Positions 36,534 through 45,616 of a DNA stretch of 64,000 nt are shown one piece after another; the stretch's first letter is position 1; each line of letters begins with the position of its first letter. The stretch spans positions 1 through 64,000 of the forward strand of contig NZ_QKLW01000010.1 in assembly GCF_003208215.1 (NCBI RefSeq), written 5' to 3'. The DNA is from Marinomonas alcarazii (GTDB lineage: Bacteria; Pseudomonadota; Gammaproteobacteria; Pseudomonadales; Marinomonadaceae). A model generated the notes under the pieces. It had not been told where the DNA came from. It saw nothing but the letters and a program-made list of their open reading frames with translations, and searched no databases. Made by a program: the position numbers and the translations under genes.

Positions 36534-37123
36534 TGCGTTCTGATTTAGAGATAATCGACGAATGGGTACAACCTAATATTCGTGTACTCGATTTAGCATG
36601 TGGCCCCGGTGAATTGCTCCATCACCTAATTAAAAATAAGCAGGTGAACGGCTATGGCTTGGAAATCGGCCATGACGATTTAAACACCTGTATCGAAAAA
36701 GGCATTCCAGTTTTAGAACAAAACATAGACGAAGGCTTACAAAATTTCGACGACCAAAGTTTTGACCTCGTTCTGATGACTCATGCCTTGCAGCAGTTCC
36801 GCCGTCCAGATTTGTTGATCGATGAGATGCTGCGTATTGGTAAAGAATGCATCATTACCTTCCCTAACTTTGGCCATTGGCGCAGTCGTATGCATTTGGC
36901 GTTAAAAGGTCGCATGCCTGTCTCAGACTTTTTGCCATACAACTGGTATGACACACCAAACATTCACTTTTTTACCTTCCAAGATTTTGAACGTCTGTGT
37001 GAAGAAAAGAACATAAAAGTGCTACGTTGGGCTGCCGTAGATGGACAGCTAAAAGACCACTGGTGGATTCGCTCTATGCCGAATTTATTCAGCGAAACAG
37101 CGATCTTCCATATCAGTCGCTAA
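36533..37123 (+). CDS. metW: Methionine biosynthesis protein MetW
   Basis: A 196-residue protein with a methyltransferase-like SAM fold (VLDLACGPGELLHHL near 19-33) and the conserved ITFPNFGHW and MPNLFSETAIF segments. It accompanies MetX in proteobacteria and is thought to support its activity; its own reaction is not settled. ATG 36533 overlaps the metX stop by one base, with a GGAGG site. Confidence 0.94.
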   Translation: MRSDLEIIDEWVQPNIRVLDLACGPGELLHHLIKNKQVNGYGLEIGHDDLNTCIEKGIPVLEQNIDEGLQNFDDQSFDLVLMTHALQQFRRPDLLIDEMLRIGKECIITFPNFGHWRSRMHLALKGRMPVSDFLPYNWYDTPNIHFFTFQDFERLCEEKNIKVLRWAAVDGQLKDHWWIRSMPNLFSETAIFHISR

Positions 37124-37209
37124 GCAGATAACCATTGAAGTCGAGCAACTAAGATGACATCAAGGCGGCGAACCAGCCGCCTTTGTTTTACGAAATCGAG
37201 GAAAAATCC

Positions 37210-37833
37210 GTGAACAAAACCATCGTACTCGCCAGCAACAACGCCGGTAAAATCAAAGAATTCAATGCGTTACTGGGTGACATGGGCATTGATGTAAAAC
37301 CGCAAAACGAGTTTAACGTCGAAGAAGCTGAAGAAACGGGCCTAAGTTTTATCGAAAATGCGATTTTAAAAGCTCGTAATGCTTGCGCTCATACCGGCTT
37401 ACCAGCCTTAGCCGATGATTCTGGCATTGAAGTCGATTACCTTAATGGCGCTCCAGGCATTTACTCCGCCCGCTTTGCTGGTGAACATGGCAATAACGAC
37501 GCTAACAATGCCCTGCTATTAGAAAAACTAGACGGCGTACCTGAGTTAGAACGTACTGCACGCTTTCATTGTGTTCTGGCTTATATGCGTCACAAAGACG
37601 ACCCTACTCCGCTGGTATTCCACGGTGTTTGGGAAGGCCGTATTTTGACCTCGACGGAAGGCCAAGAAGGCTTTGGTTATGACCCTTTATTTTATGTACC
37701 AGAATGCGGTTGCAGTGCCGCCAGCTTGCCAAAAGAAGTCAAAAATCAAATTAGCCATCGCGGCAAAGCATTAAAACAGCTTGTTAGCGCGTTCCAACAG
37801 CAATCAGCTGCGCAACAAGGTACGCCATTTTGA
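37210..37833 (+). CDS. rdgB: XTP/dITP diphosphatase (non-canonical purine NTP pyrophosphatase)
   Basis: House-cleaning enzyme of 207 residues hydrolysing XTP, ITP and dITP to monophosphates. Seen: the family N-terminus [17 protein letters not shown], the [24 protein letters not shown] site, and [14 protein letters not shown] with the metal-linked aspartate. Start is GTG 37210 with GAGGAA upstream; the in-frame extension to 37183 lacks family support. The stop overlaps the hemW TTG start. Confidence 0.95.
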   Translation: MNKTIVLASNNAGKIKEFNALLGDMGIDVKPQNEFNVEEAEETGLSFIENAILKARNACAHTGLPALADDSGIEVDYLNGAPGIYSARFAGEHGNNDANNALLLEKLDGVPELERTARFHCVLAYMRHKDDPTPLVFHGVWEGRILTSTEGQEGFGYDPLFYVPECGCSAASLPKEVKNQISHRGKALKQLVSAFQQQSAAQQGTPF

Positions 37834-38999
37834 GCAACCTATTGCCACCGCTAAGTCTATACATACATTTACCTTGGTGTGTGCGTAAGTGCCCATATTG
37901 CGACTTCAACTCCCATCAAGCGGATCGCTTTGAAGCCAATGGCAAGCTGCCAGAAGACGCTTATTTAGCACAGCTACTCGCTGATTTAGAAGCCGATTTA
38001 CCTTATGTCGCAGGACGCCCTATTCAAACGGCGTTTATTGGCGGTGGCACGCCAAGCTTAATGAGTGAAGATTTCTATTATCGACTCATGAATGCCCTAC
38101 GTGAAAAACTGACTTGGGCAGACAATGCCGAAATCACCATGGAAGCCAATCCAGGTACATTTGAACAAGAGAAATTTCGTCATTTCCGCCAAGCGGGCAT
38201 TAATCGCTTGTCCATTGGCATTCAAAGTTTTCAGCCAAACCTGTTGAAAACCCTAGGAAGAATCCACAACCGTGAAGAAGCAATACACGCTGTGGATAAG
38301 TCCAGAGCCGCTGGCTTCGACAATATTAATCTGGATTTGATGCACGGTTTACCCGATCAAAGCCTTGAAATGGCACTAGAAGACTTATCTCTTGCTATCG
38401 AGCTGAACCCGGAACACTTGTCTTGGTATCAACTCACTATCGAGCCAAATACTGAATTTTATCGCCGACCACCAACACTGCCTGAAGACAACACCTTATG
38501 GGGAATTCAAGACGCAGGACAAGAGCTGTTGACCAAACATGGTTACGCTCAGTACGAAGTGTCGGCTAATTCAAAAGAGAACCATCGCGCGGCACACAAC
38601 CTAAACTATTGGCGCTTTGGAGATTACATAGGGATTGGCGCAGGTGCTCACGGCAAGATCACATTAGTTAATGGTCAAATATTTCGTACACGAAAGACTC
38701 GCCACCCAAATCATTACTTAAATAACCTACCCGAAGCTTTAGTCATTAAAGAAGCCATAGAGCAAGAAGACCTTCCGCTTGAGTTCATGATGAACCGTCT
38801 GCGTTTGTTTGAAAGCTTTGATTTAAAGGATTACCAACGATTTACCTATCAAAGTGTCCCTGATTCTCTAATTCAGGCCTGTGGAGTCGCAATAAAACAA
38901 GGCTTATTAGACGCTGATGAATGGAACAAACAGCGCATAAAAACCACCGAAAAAGGCAAATTATTCCTCAACGAATTACTTGAGCTATTCCTTCCTTAA
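37830..38999 (+). CDS. hemW: Radical SAM heme chaperone HemW
   Basis: Radical SAM protein of 389 residues related to HemN; E. coli and Lactococcus HemW bind heme and deliver it to respiratory enzymes. Seen: the iron-sulfur motif [11 protein letters not shown] near 16-26, [19 protein letters not shown] near 127 and the [15 protein letters not shown] segment. Start TTG 37830 overlaps the rdgB stop, and AAGG lies upstream. The rdgB-hemW pair is conserved in gammaproteobacteria. Confidence 0.93.
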   Translation: MSNLLPPLSLYIHLPWCVRKCPYCDFNSHQADRFEANGKLPEDAYLAQLLADLEADLPYVAGRPIQTAFIGGGTPSLMSEDFYYRLMNALREKLTWADNAEITMEANPGTFEQEKFRHFRQAGINRLSIGIQSFQPNLLKTLGRIHNREEAIHAVDKSRAAGFDNINLDLMHGLPDQSLEMALEDLSLAIELNPEHLSWYQLTIEPNTEFYRRPPTLPEDNTLWGIQDAGQELLTKHGYAQYEVSANSKENHRAAHNLNYWRFGDYIGIGAGAHGKITLVNGQIFRTRKTRHPNHYLNNLPEALVIKEAIEQEDLPLEFMMNRLRLFESFDLKDYQRFTYQSVPDSLIQACGVAIKQGLLDADEWNKQRIKTTEKGKLFLNELLELFLP

Positions 39000-39066
39000 C
39001 CCGTCAAATTGTTTACTATAATTTGACATCTAAACATATTGATGTAACTCTTATCCGGTTACAAAC

Positions 39067-39094
39067 AAAAAAGGCCATCTTTGATGGCTTTTTT
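39067..39094 (+). terminator. Terminator of hemW
   Basis: GCCATC (39074-39079) pairs with GATGGC (39083-39088), extended by A- and T-runs. Confidence 0.85.
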
Positions 39095-39413
39095 GTTGTC
39101 TTTCAGAACTTTACAGTTGAGTTATGCTAGCTCAATAATCAGTCCTTGCTAGCAAAAAAAGGCTCAGCCAGACAAAGATTTAAACAAAAACTCAAATGAT
39201 GCTGAAGCAGACGAAAACTGTCAAAACAGTTCCAAAAACGTCGCTATCAGAACAATTTGATGCAATAAATTCTCTTAATGTTGAGTAGCGGTATTGTGCA
39301 AAAAACATTCATGTGGGTTTTCGTTTAAATAACGTAACAAGAGTCTTTGAACACATAGCATGGCTATTAAGAAAAAAATCGGGAAAAGTTTTCACTAATT
39401 CGGGAGAAGATTT
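39095..39413 (+). other. Upstream region of the BCCT gene
   Basis: About 320 bp without a gene. It holds a 7-bp inverted repeat, TGCTAGC (39125-39131) with GCTAGCA (39148-39154), and a small hairpin, AACTG/CAGTT, near 39217-39231. A GGGAGAAG ribosome-binding site precedes the BCCT start. No promoter stands out with confidence. Confidence 0.4.
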
Positions 39414-40997
39414 ATGACTAACAAAGTACCTGACAATGGTCGGGCAGAATACAATACATCGTATAAAGTGGGGCAAGACAACGTTCAGTTCCTTGGTCTC
39501 GATGTATTGAACCCAGTATTTAGTACGAGCGCTGTAATCATCTTTGCATTTATCATCGGTAGTATCTTATTTCCTTCTGATGCAAGTGTCATTTTGTCTG
39601 GTGCAAAGAATTGGTCGATCAATAACTTTGATTGGTTCTTTATGGTTGCAGGTAATATTTTCGTTCTCTTTTGTTTGCTACTCATTCTTCTTCCTCTCGG
39701 TAAGATCCGCCTTGGCGGCACTGAAGCAAAAGCAGAACACTCCACCATCACTTGGTTCTCAATGCTGTTCGCAGCAGGTATGGGTATCGGTCTGATGTTT
39801 TGGAGTGTGGCTGAACCTGTTGCCTACTACACTGGTTGGTACGGTACGCCATTTGATGTTGCAGCCAATACACCGGAAGCAAGAGATTTAGCAATGGGCG
39901 CTACCATGTTCCATTGGGGTCTTCATCCATGGGCTATTTATGCTGTGGTTGGCTTGTCTTTGGCGTTCTTTGCGTACAACAAAGGTCTTCCTCTTACCAT
40001 TCGTTCCGCTTTTTACCCACTATTCGGTGAAAAAGTTTGGGGCGCTATTGGTCACGTCATTGACGTCATTTCTGTTATTGCGACTATTTTTGGTTTGGCA
40101 ACATCACTTGGCTTTGGCGCTATGCAAGCGACAAGTGGCTTGAACTTCTTGTTCGACATTCCAAATACACTAACAACGCAAATCTTAGTGATTACTGGTG
40201 TAACCGCAGTAGCGATTATTTCGGTAGCCCGTGGTCTTGAAGGCGGTGTAAAACTACTGTCTAACGTGAACATGATTATTGCCGCTGTACTGGCCGTTTT
40301 CATCGTCATTGTAGGCAATACTGGCGCTATCTTTTCTGCCATGATTGCTTTCTTGTTTAGCTACGTTGAAAACATCATCCCATTAAGTAATTGGATTGGC
40401 CGTGAAGACACTACGTTCTACCATGGCTGGACTGTGTTCTACTGGGCTTGGTGGATTTCCTGGTCACCATTTGTCGGCATGTTTATCGCACGCGTTTCTC
40501 GTGGCCGTTCTGTTCGTGAATTCGTTATTGCTGTGCTATTAGTACCGACTGTTGTTTCTCTTGTGTGGATGTCCGTATTCGGTGGTTCTGCTCTAGATCA
40601 GTCTGCAAATGGCATTGGTGCATTAGCAAACGGTATCTCTGATTCTTCATTGGCTATGTTCCAAATGTTTGCTAGCTTGCCAATGACGTCTGTGATTTCC
40701 TTCATTGGTATCATTCTGGTATTGGTATTCTTCGTTACCTCTTCTGACTCAGGTTCTTTGGTTATCGATGGTATTACCGCTGGTGGTAAAACTGACGCAC
40801 CAATGATCCAACGTGTTTTCTGGGCGATCCTAGAAGGTATCATTGCGATTGCATTGCTTGTTGGTGGTGGTTCTGAAGCACTTGGTGCAATTCAAGCCGC
40901 AGCAATCACCATTGGCCTACCATTTACCTTACTCATGTTGATCATGTGCGTAAGTCTATGGAAAGGTCTACACAGCGATATGCACTTGTATAAATAA
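39414..40997 (+). CDS. BCCT-family transporter (betaine/choline/carnitine type)
   Basis: Inner-membrane secondary transporter of 527 residues with about 12 helices. Seen: the glycine-rich GMGIGLMFWSVAEPVAYY near 119-136, the motif of Na+-coupled betaine carriers, and the signature WAWWISWSPFVGMFIARVSRGR near 343-364. The protein ends shortly after the last helix, without the long regulatory C-terminal tail of osmosensing BetP. Substrate is probably glycine betaine or a related osmolyte, fitting a marine host. Confidence 0.93.
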   Translation: MTNKVPDNGRAEYNTSYKVGQDNVQFLGLDVLNPVFSTSAVIIFAFIIGSILFPSDASVILSGAKNWSINNFDWFFMVAGNIFVLFCLLLILLPLGKIRLGGTEAKAEHSTITWFSMLFAAGMGIGLMFWSVAEPVAYYTGWYGTPFDVAANTPEARDLAMGATMFHWGLHPWAIYAVVGLSLAFFAYNKGLPLTIRSAFYPLFGEKVWGAIGHVIDVISVIATIFGLATSLGFGAMQATSGLNFLFDIPNTLTTQILVITGVTAVAIISVARGLEGGVKLLSNVNMIIAAVLAVFIVIVGNTGAIFSAMIAFLFSYVENIIPLSNWIGREDTTFYHGWTVFYWAWWISWSPFVGMFIARVSRGRSVREFVIAVLLVPTVVSLVWMSVFGGSALDQSANGIGALANGISDSSLAMFQMFASLPMTSVISFIGIILVLVFFVTSSDSGSLVIDGITAGGKTDAPMIQRVFWAILEGIIAIALLVGGGSEALGAIQAAAITIGLPFTLLMLIMCVSLWKGLHSDMHLYK

Positions 40998-41011
40998 CTT
41001 ATATTGCTAAG

Positions 41012-41041
41012 CAACGCGGACAGCAATGTCTGTCCGCGTTG
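41012..41041 (+). terminator. Stem-loop after the BCCT gene
   Basis: Perfect 12-bp GC-rich arms (41012-41023 and 41030-41041) with a 6-nt loop. The T-run after it is short, so it may act also as a stability element. Confidence 0.7.
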
Positions 41042-41077
41042 TATTCTTAATATAAATGCTATATTCTCTGCGTCCTC

Positions 41078-41258
41078 TTAGGGGAGTAATCTTCTTTGTA
41101 GTGCAAACTACAAAGATTCTTTGTCAACATAATTGAGCCTCAAGCTCATGGCAAAGAAGTCCTGACTCGATAATAAATCGTTGGGATTGATGAGACTTAA
41201 GACAATGACTTGGCTCAGGTGGGCACAGGTTCGTTGTCTTTTGTTTTATTGCCCACCT
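41078..41258 (+). promoter_or_regulatory. Probable yybP-ykoY manganese riboswitch
   Basis: The leader of the Mn exporter gene carries GGGGAGTA (41081-41088) and GTCAACAT (41123-41130), the two conserved words of the yybP-ykoY family, separated by a perfect hairpin with a TTTGTAG/CTACAAA core. A distal AGGTGGGC (41217-41224) pairs exactly with GCCCACCT (41251-41258), next to the AGGA ribosome-binding site, and is the likely expression platform. Family knowledge: Mn2+ binding switches on Mn exporters of this type. The exact aptamer limits are estimated. Confidence 0.82.
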
Positions 41259-41270
41259 AGGACCTATCAA

Positions 41271-41837
41271 ATGGAAGCACTACTCACATCGATCTCCACT
41301 GTCGCTCTCGCGGAAATGGGAGATAAAACCCAACTTCTCGCTCTATTCCTTGCTACGCGCTTCGCGTCTAAATCTTCTATTGTTCTTGGTATTCTTGCCG
41401 CCACACTACTCAACCATGCGTTATCAGCTTGGATCGGTGTTGAAGTCGCACAATGGATTCCAGAAAGTGCCATTAGTTGGGTAGTTGGTCTAAGCTTTAT
41501 AGCAGTGGGTCTATGGCTATTGATTCCAGACAAAGACGACAGCGATGATAATAGCATGCTGAAATACGGCGCATTTGGTGCCACTTTTGTATTGTTTTTC
41601 CTTGCGGAAATTGGTGATAAAACTCAAATTGCCACTGTTTTGCTAGGCGCAAACTACGGTAGTGTTTGGATGGTATTGATCGGTTCCACGATTGGCATGA
41701 TGTTAGCCAATGTGCCTGTTGTCTTTGCTGGCAACTGGATCATGGATAGAATTAATGCAGATCGAACTCGTCAGCTTGCTTGTTTGTTGTTTCTTATCTT
41801 AGGCGTGGTCACCATTGCTTCGCCATTACTTCATTAA
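41271..41837 (+). CDS. Manganese exporter of the TMEM165/GDT1 (UPF0016) family
   Basis: Inner-membrane protein of 188 residues with two homologous halves of three helices. Each half carries the family E-x-G-D motif: LAEMGDKTQ near residue 13 and FLAEIGDKTQ near 112, which bind the cation. Bacterial members such as Vibrio MneA export Mn2+. I chose ATG 41271 (AGGA upstream), which begins exactly at the conserved N-terminus; a TTG-initiated extension from 41181 would run through the riboswitch and is rejected. Confidence 0.93.
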   Translation: MEALLTSISTVALAEMGDKTQLLALFLATRFASKSSIVLGILAATLLNHALSAWIGVEVAQWIPESAISWVVGLSFIAVGLWLLIPDKDDSDDNSMLKYGAFGATFVLFFLAEIGDKTQIATVLLGANYGSVWMVLIGSTIGMMLANVPVVFAGNWIMDRINADRTRQLACLLFLILGVVTIASPLLH

Positions 41838-41863
41838 AAGGCTCTAATAAACAGGAATGTATT

Positions 41864-43720
41864 ATGGACGTCGAATTAACAGAAATACTTGAAGCGCTTT
41901 GCCAACATGCTCCATTCAATGAGATTGCTGACGACCCGCAACTCAAGGACATGACAAAAGAAATAGAGATCCAGTATGTTCGCGCTGGGGAAATGGTTAT
42001 TGCTCAAAGTGCCTTAAACAACACCTTGTTCTTTATTCGCAGCGGTGCAATAGAAATTCTCAGCAAAGATAAAAAGTTAATTCGACGCATGAACGAAGGC
42101 GAGCTGTTTGGCTACGCCTCTATTTTGCGCGGCGGTAAATCCTCTCAGGCGATGCGAACCATAGAAGACAGCTTGCTGTACCGTATTCCAGCACGCTGGT
42201 TCCTAAAGCTGCACCAAGAAAATGATAATTTTTCTGACTTTTTTCAGCTGGCTAGAGAAGCAAGATTGCGTGCCGCCATGGATGCGCAAAACTCCGATGT
42301 CTCCTTAATGACATGTCCTGTCGTCAGTTTATTAAGGCGCCCTCCGATCAGCACAAACATTGATTCAAATATTCGTGTCGCCGCTCAGATCATGGCAGAA
42401 CACCGCGTTTCTAGCTTATTGATTACAGACGGCGATGAATTGATAGGCATCCTAACAGACCGAGACTTGCGCACCCGAGCGGTTGCTCAAGGTCTTGCTT
42501 ACGATACGCCTGTTTCAGAAATTATGACTCGTGATCCAATCGTCATGGACAGCGGTGATTACGCATCAGAAGCCGTGTTAAAAATGATGGAACGCAACGT
42601 CCACCATATTCCGATCGTCAAAAACGGTCGCCCTATAGGCGTTGTCAGTACTGGTGACATCATTCAGAAAGAAAGCCACGGCAGTGTCTATCTGATCAGT
42701 GATATTTATAAACAAACCAGTATTGAAGGCTTAAAAAGCATCAGCCAAAAAATGACCCACACGTTCACACAGCTTGTGGTCGCTGATGCCAATACACAAA
42801 TGATAGGCAATGCCATGTCGCATATTGGCACCGCCTTTGTGAAACGATTATTACAATTAGCCGAAGAAATATATGGGCCGCCACCGGTGCCTTATTGCTT
42901 TATTGCGCTTGGTTCACAAGCACGCGAAGAGCAAACCATCAAAACAGACCAAGACAATGCGCTTATTTTAAGCGACAAATACGATAAAAAGCTTCATGGG
43001 GAATACTTTGAAGCGCTAAGCGACTGGGTATGTCGGAACCTTGACGAATGTGGTTACACACTGTGTAGCGGCGATATCATGGCTTCAAACCCACGCTGGC
43101 GTCAGCCGCTAAAAGCGTGGAAAGAAAATTTCAGCGAATGGATACAAAAGCCAAAAGCCGAAGCTCTATTACGCTTGTCGATTTTCTTCGATTTACGCGG
43201 TATCTACGGCGACAAAACCCTCGCCAAACAATTGAATCAACATATACGCCAACAGGCGCAACAACACTCTGGCTTCTTAACCTTTATGGCCAGAAACGCC
43301 AACCAACGCAAACCACCTTTGGGTTTCTTTAGGCAATTTGTCTTAGACGGTGAAGGTAAGCAATCGCGTACCTTCAACTTAAAAGAACGTGGCATTGCGC
43401 CAATCATCGACATTGTCCGAGTACACGCTTTGGCCTGTGGTAGCGATAAGCTCAATACCTTGGAACGAATAGAAGACATTGAAGCGGCAGGCTTACTGCC
43501 TGGCGGACGCGCGAAAGACCTTGCTTTGGCATTAGAAATGATCGGCATGGTACGAATTCGCAACCAAAAAGAGCAGATTGAAGCAGGTGAAGAACCAAAC
43601 AACCACGTCAACCCAGAGCATTTATCTTCTTTTGAAAAGCGTCATTTACGCGATGCGTTTCATATCGTCTCTCGCCAACAGGAGTTTATAAAGTTCCGAT
43701 ATGCAGGGAAGCGTAGTTAA
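41864..43720 (+). CDS. cNMP-binding, CBS and DUF294 nucleotidyltransferase-like protein
   Basis: Cytoplasmic signalling protein of 618 residues. In order: a cyclic-nucleotide-binding-like domain (about 15-130), a CBS pair (about 150-270: VSSLLITDGDELIGILTDRDLR and VHHIPIVKNGRPIGVVSTGDI split by a linker), a DUF294 nucleotidyltransferase-like domain (about 300-430) with GSQAREEQTIKTDQDNA, and a DUF294 C-terminal domain (about 465-610). The ATG at 41864 has AGGAA upstream; the ORF extends back to 41780 inside the exporter gene. It abuts the exonuclease gene, a pairing known in pseudomonads and vibrios near acetate genes. Physiological role not defined. Confidence 0.9.
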   Translation: MDVELTEILEALCQHAPFNEIADDPQLKDMTKEIEIQYVRAGEMVIAQSALNNTLFFIRSGAIEILSKDKKLIRRMNEGELFGYASILRGGKSSQAMRTIEDSLLYRIPARWFLKLHQENDNFSDFFQLAREARLRAAMDAQNSDVSLMTCPVVSLLRRPPISTNIDSNIRVAAQIMAEHRVSSLLITDGDELIGILTDRDLRTRAVAQGLAYDTPVSEIMTRDPIVMDSGDYASEAVLKMMERNVHHIPIVKNGRPIGVVSTGDIIQKESHGSVYLISDIYKQTSIEGLKSISQKMTHTFTQLVVADANTQMIGNAMSHIGTAFVKRLLQLAEEIYGPPPVPYCFIALGSQAREEQTIKTDQDNALILSDKYDKKLHGEYFEALSDWVCRNLDECGYTLCSGDIMASNPRWRQPLKAWKENFSEWIQKPKAEALLRLSIFFDLRGIYGDKTLAKQLNQHIRQQAQQHSGFLTFMARNANQRKPPLGFFRQFVLDGEGKQSRTFNLKERGIAPIIDIVRVHALACGSDKLNTLERIEDIEAAGLLPGGRAKDLALALEMIGMVRIRNQKEQIEAGEEPNNHVNPEHLSSFEKRHLRDAFHIVSRQQEFIKFRYAGKRS

Positions 43721-44437
43721 ATGTCAAAGCACCTATTGAAAAAGAAGAGCACAGAAGAGATCCAAGACTGGCAAGCCATGTTTGCACAGTGGGCTGAGGA
43801 AGCACCAGAAGGCCCATTAAAGCGCTATTACCAAGCAGGCATGATTGCGCCCAACACCGCGCTTAAAGACACACCTTTGTTAGCGTTGGACTTAGAAACA
43901 ACTGGCCTTGACCCACAACATGATGAAATTATCAGTCTTGGTTTGATTCCACTTAGCAGCAAAATCATTCGCTGCCAAGGGGCGAAATACTGGATGGCAA
44001 AGCCAGAGCATTCGTTAAACGCTGAATCGGTAACGATTCATGAAATAACTCATGCAGAGCTCGCTGGAGCCCCCTCTTTGAATGCGATCTTAGACGAGAT
44101 CTTGATCGCGTTAACCAGTCAAGTAGTGGTTGTCCATTGCGTTGCTATCGAACGACAATTTTTGCTCGAAGCGTCAATGAAAGCCTACGGTTATCCATTG
44201 TACTTCCCTGTGCTTGATACCATGGACATTGAACGCCAGGCGACCTTCAAACCTTGGTGGCAACGCTTTGGCAGACGGCCTTCATTGCGCTTAGACGCAT
44301 GCCGCCAACGTTATAAACTGCCTCGTTACAAAGCACATCACGCACTCACTGATGCCCTGTCATCGGCGGAACTGCTGCAAGCACAGATTTCCTATCACAT
44401 GGATCCAGAAGCGGACATCTCAAACTATTGGATGTAA
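43721..44437 (+). CDS. DnaQ-like 3'-5' exonuclease
   Basis: DEDDh-family exonuclease of 238 residues. Seen: Exo I DLETTGLD near 53-60, Exo II region with HCVAIERQFLLEA, and Exo III HHALTDALSSAELLQ near 206-220. An N-terminal helical extension of about 45 residues precedes the domain. It starts immediately after the stop of the DUF294 gene, so the two are cotranslated and probably act together. It is not the polymerase III epsilon subunit, which has a different length and C-terminus. Confidence 0.88.
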   Translation: MSKHLLKKKSTEEIQDWQAMFAQWAEEAPEGPLKRYYQAGMIAPNTALKDTPLLALDLETTGLDPQHDEIISLGLIPLSSKIIRCQGAKYWMAKPEHSLNAESVTIHEITHAELAGAPSLNAILDEILIALTSQVVVVHCVAIERQFLLEASMKAYGYPLYFPVLDTMDIERQATFKPWWQRFGRRPSLRLDACRQRYKLPRYKAHHALTDALSSAELLQAQISYHMDPEADISNYWM

Positions 44438-44440
44438 GCC

Positions 44441-45511
44441 TCACGCAGGCTCAGTTATCGAGGGACAGCTCTCACGAACCACCAGTTCGGTTTCTAGCAC
44501 CACGTCCCTCGCTTCTCTAAGCCCTAGGAACACTTCCGCTGCCACACGGCCTTTTTCCACGGTGTGCTGATGTATCGTGGTGATTGAAGGGTGAATATTG
44601 GCGCTTTCCGCGATGCCATCAAAGCCCACGACCTGCAAATCTTCCGGCACTCGTAAGCCTAAGTGTAAAGCAGCTTGCACCGCAGCAATGGCAATACAAT
44701 CACTCATGCACAATAACAACTGTGGGCGCTGAGCCATGGTCAATGCTTCACGGGCGGCTTGATACGCTTGTTTATGGTTATTCTCAGGGATATTCCAAAT
44801 ATGCTCAGAAGGCACTGATAGTTCATGCTCTTCCAATGCTTCGAAGTAACCATGTAAGCGTTGAATAGAAATCGACGCCGCGCGGTCAAATAACTCATCT
44901 TCACGTATCCGACAGACACGATCCGTATCCAGCAAACTTAAGCCTAGAATGGCCACCGACTCAGGTTTATGCTGCAACGCATGATTCGCCACTCGGTAAG
45001 CACCGCTGTGATTTTCAATGTTGACCGACGTGGTACCCGGAATAAAACTGTCCACCGTAATAATGTTTTTATTCGGCATTAGCCAGGGCGCGTTAATGCA
45101 TTGTTGAGGTTTATGGCCGTAAACGATAAAGCCATCCACCATAGACGATTGCATACGACTTTGTGCGTCTTGTTCTACATGGTCAGACGACAGCAGTAAC
45201 ATGTTGTACTCATTGGCCTCAAAGACTTCCGCCATGCCTTTCAAAAACTGATTCGCAACCGGATCGGTGAGGCTATAACTCAAATCGTCTGAAAGCACGA
45301 TACCAACAATTCCGGTTCGCCCCGTTCGCAAGCTCCGAGCCGCAGCATTAGGGCCAAAGTAACCCATTTTCTCACATTCGCTAAGAATGTTTTCACGCAA
45401 GTGGGCTGATAATTGATCTGGGCGATTAAATGCGTTTGAAATGGTTGCCGTAGACACATTCAAGCGCTCTGCGACATCTTTTAAAGTCAGCTTTTTTATA
45501 TTTTTTGTCAT
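44441..45511 (-). CDS. LacI-family transcriptional regulator (alpha-glucoside locus)
   Basis: Regulator of 356 residues: an N-terminal helix-turn-helix (LTLKDVAERLNVSTATISNAFNRPDQLS) and a periplasmic-binding-like effector domain. The start ATG 45511 is preferred over an in-frame GTG at 45517. It lies after the alpha-glucosidase gene beyond a strong terminator, convergent with the exonuclease gene. By position it is expected to control the agl-type operon in response to an alpha-glucoside, as AglR does. Operators not identified with confidence. Confidence 0.9.
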   Translation of the reverse strand: MTKNIKKLTLKDVAERLNVSTATISNAFNRPDQLSAHLRENILSECEKMGYFGPNAAARSLRTGRTGIVGIVLSDDLSYSLTDPVANQFLKGMAEVFEANEYNMLLLSSDHVEQDAQSRMQSSMVDGFIVYGHKPQQCINAPWLMPNKNIITVDSFIPGTTSVNIENHSGAYRVANHALQHKPESVAILGLSLLDTDRVCRIREDELFDRAASISIQRLHGYFEALEEHELSVPSEHIWNIPENNHKQAYQAAREALTMAQRPQLLLCMSDCIAIAAVQAALHLGLRVPEDLQVVGFDGIAESANIHPSITTIHQHTVEKGRVAAEVFLGLREARDVVLETELVVRESCPSITEPA

Positions 45512-45542
45512 GCTCACTGTCCATAATTACCAAAAAACAACG

Positions 45543-45584
45543 ACAAACAAGCCGATTTAGGTCTCCCAAAATCGGCTTGTTTGT
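45543..45584 (-). terminator. Terminator between the alpha-glucosidase and LacI genes
   Basis: Perfect 16-bp arms (45543-45558 and 45569-45584) with a 10-nt loop. On the minus strand it is followed by a TTGTTTGT-type run. Confidence 0.8.
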
Positions 45585-45616
45585 TACTACAACCTAATGT
45601 CGTATAACAGAGAAGT

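Noticed and set aside
41181..41270. TTG-initiated extension of the Mn exporter
   Set aside because: It would be translated from inside the riboswitch; the ATG at 41271 is the conserved family start.
41780..41863. Upstream extension of the DUF294 protein
   Set aside because: It overlaps the exporter gene in another frame and has no domain; ATG 41864 has its own ribosome-binding site.
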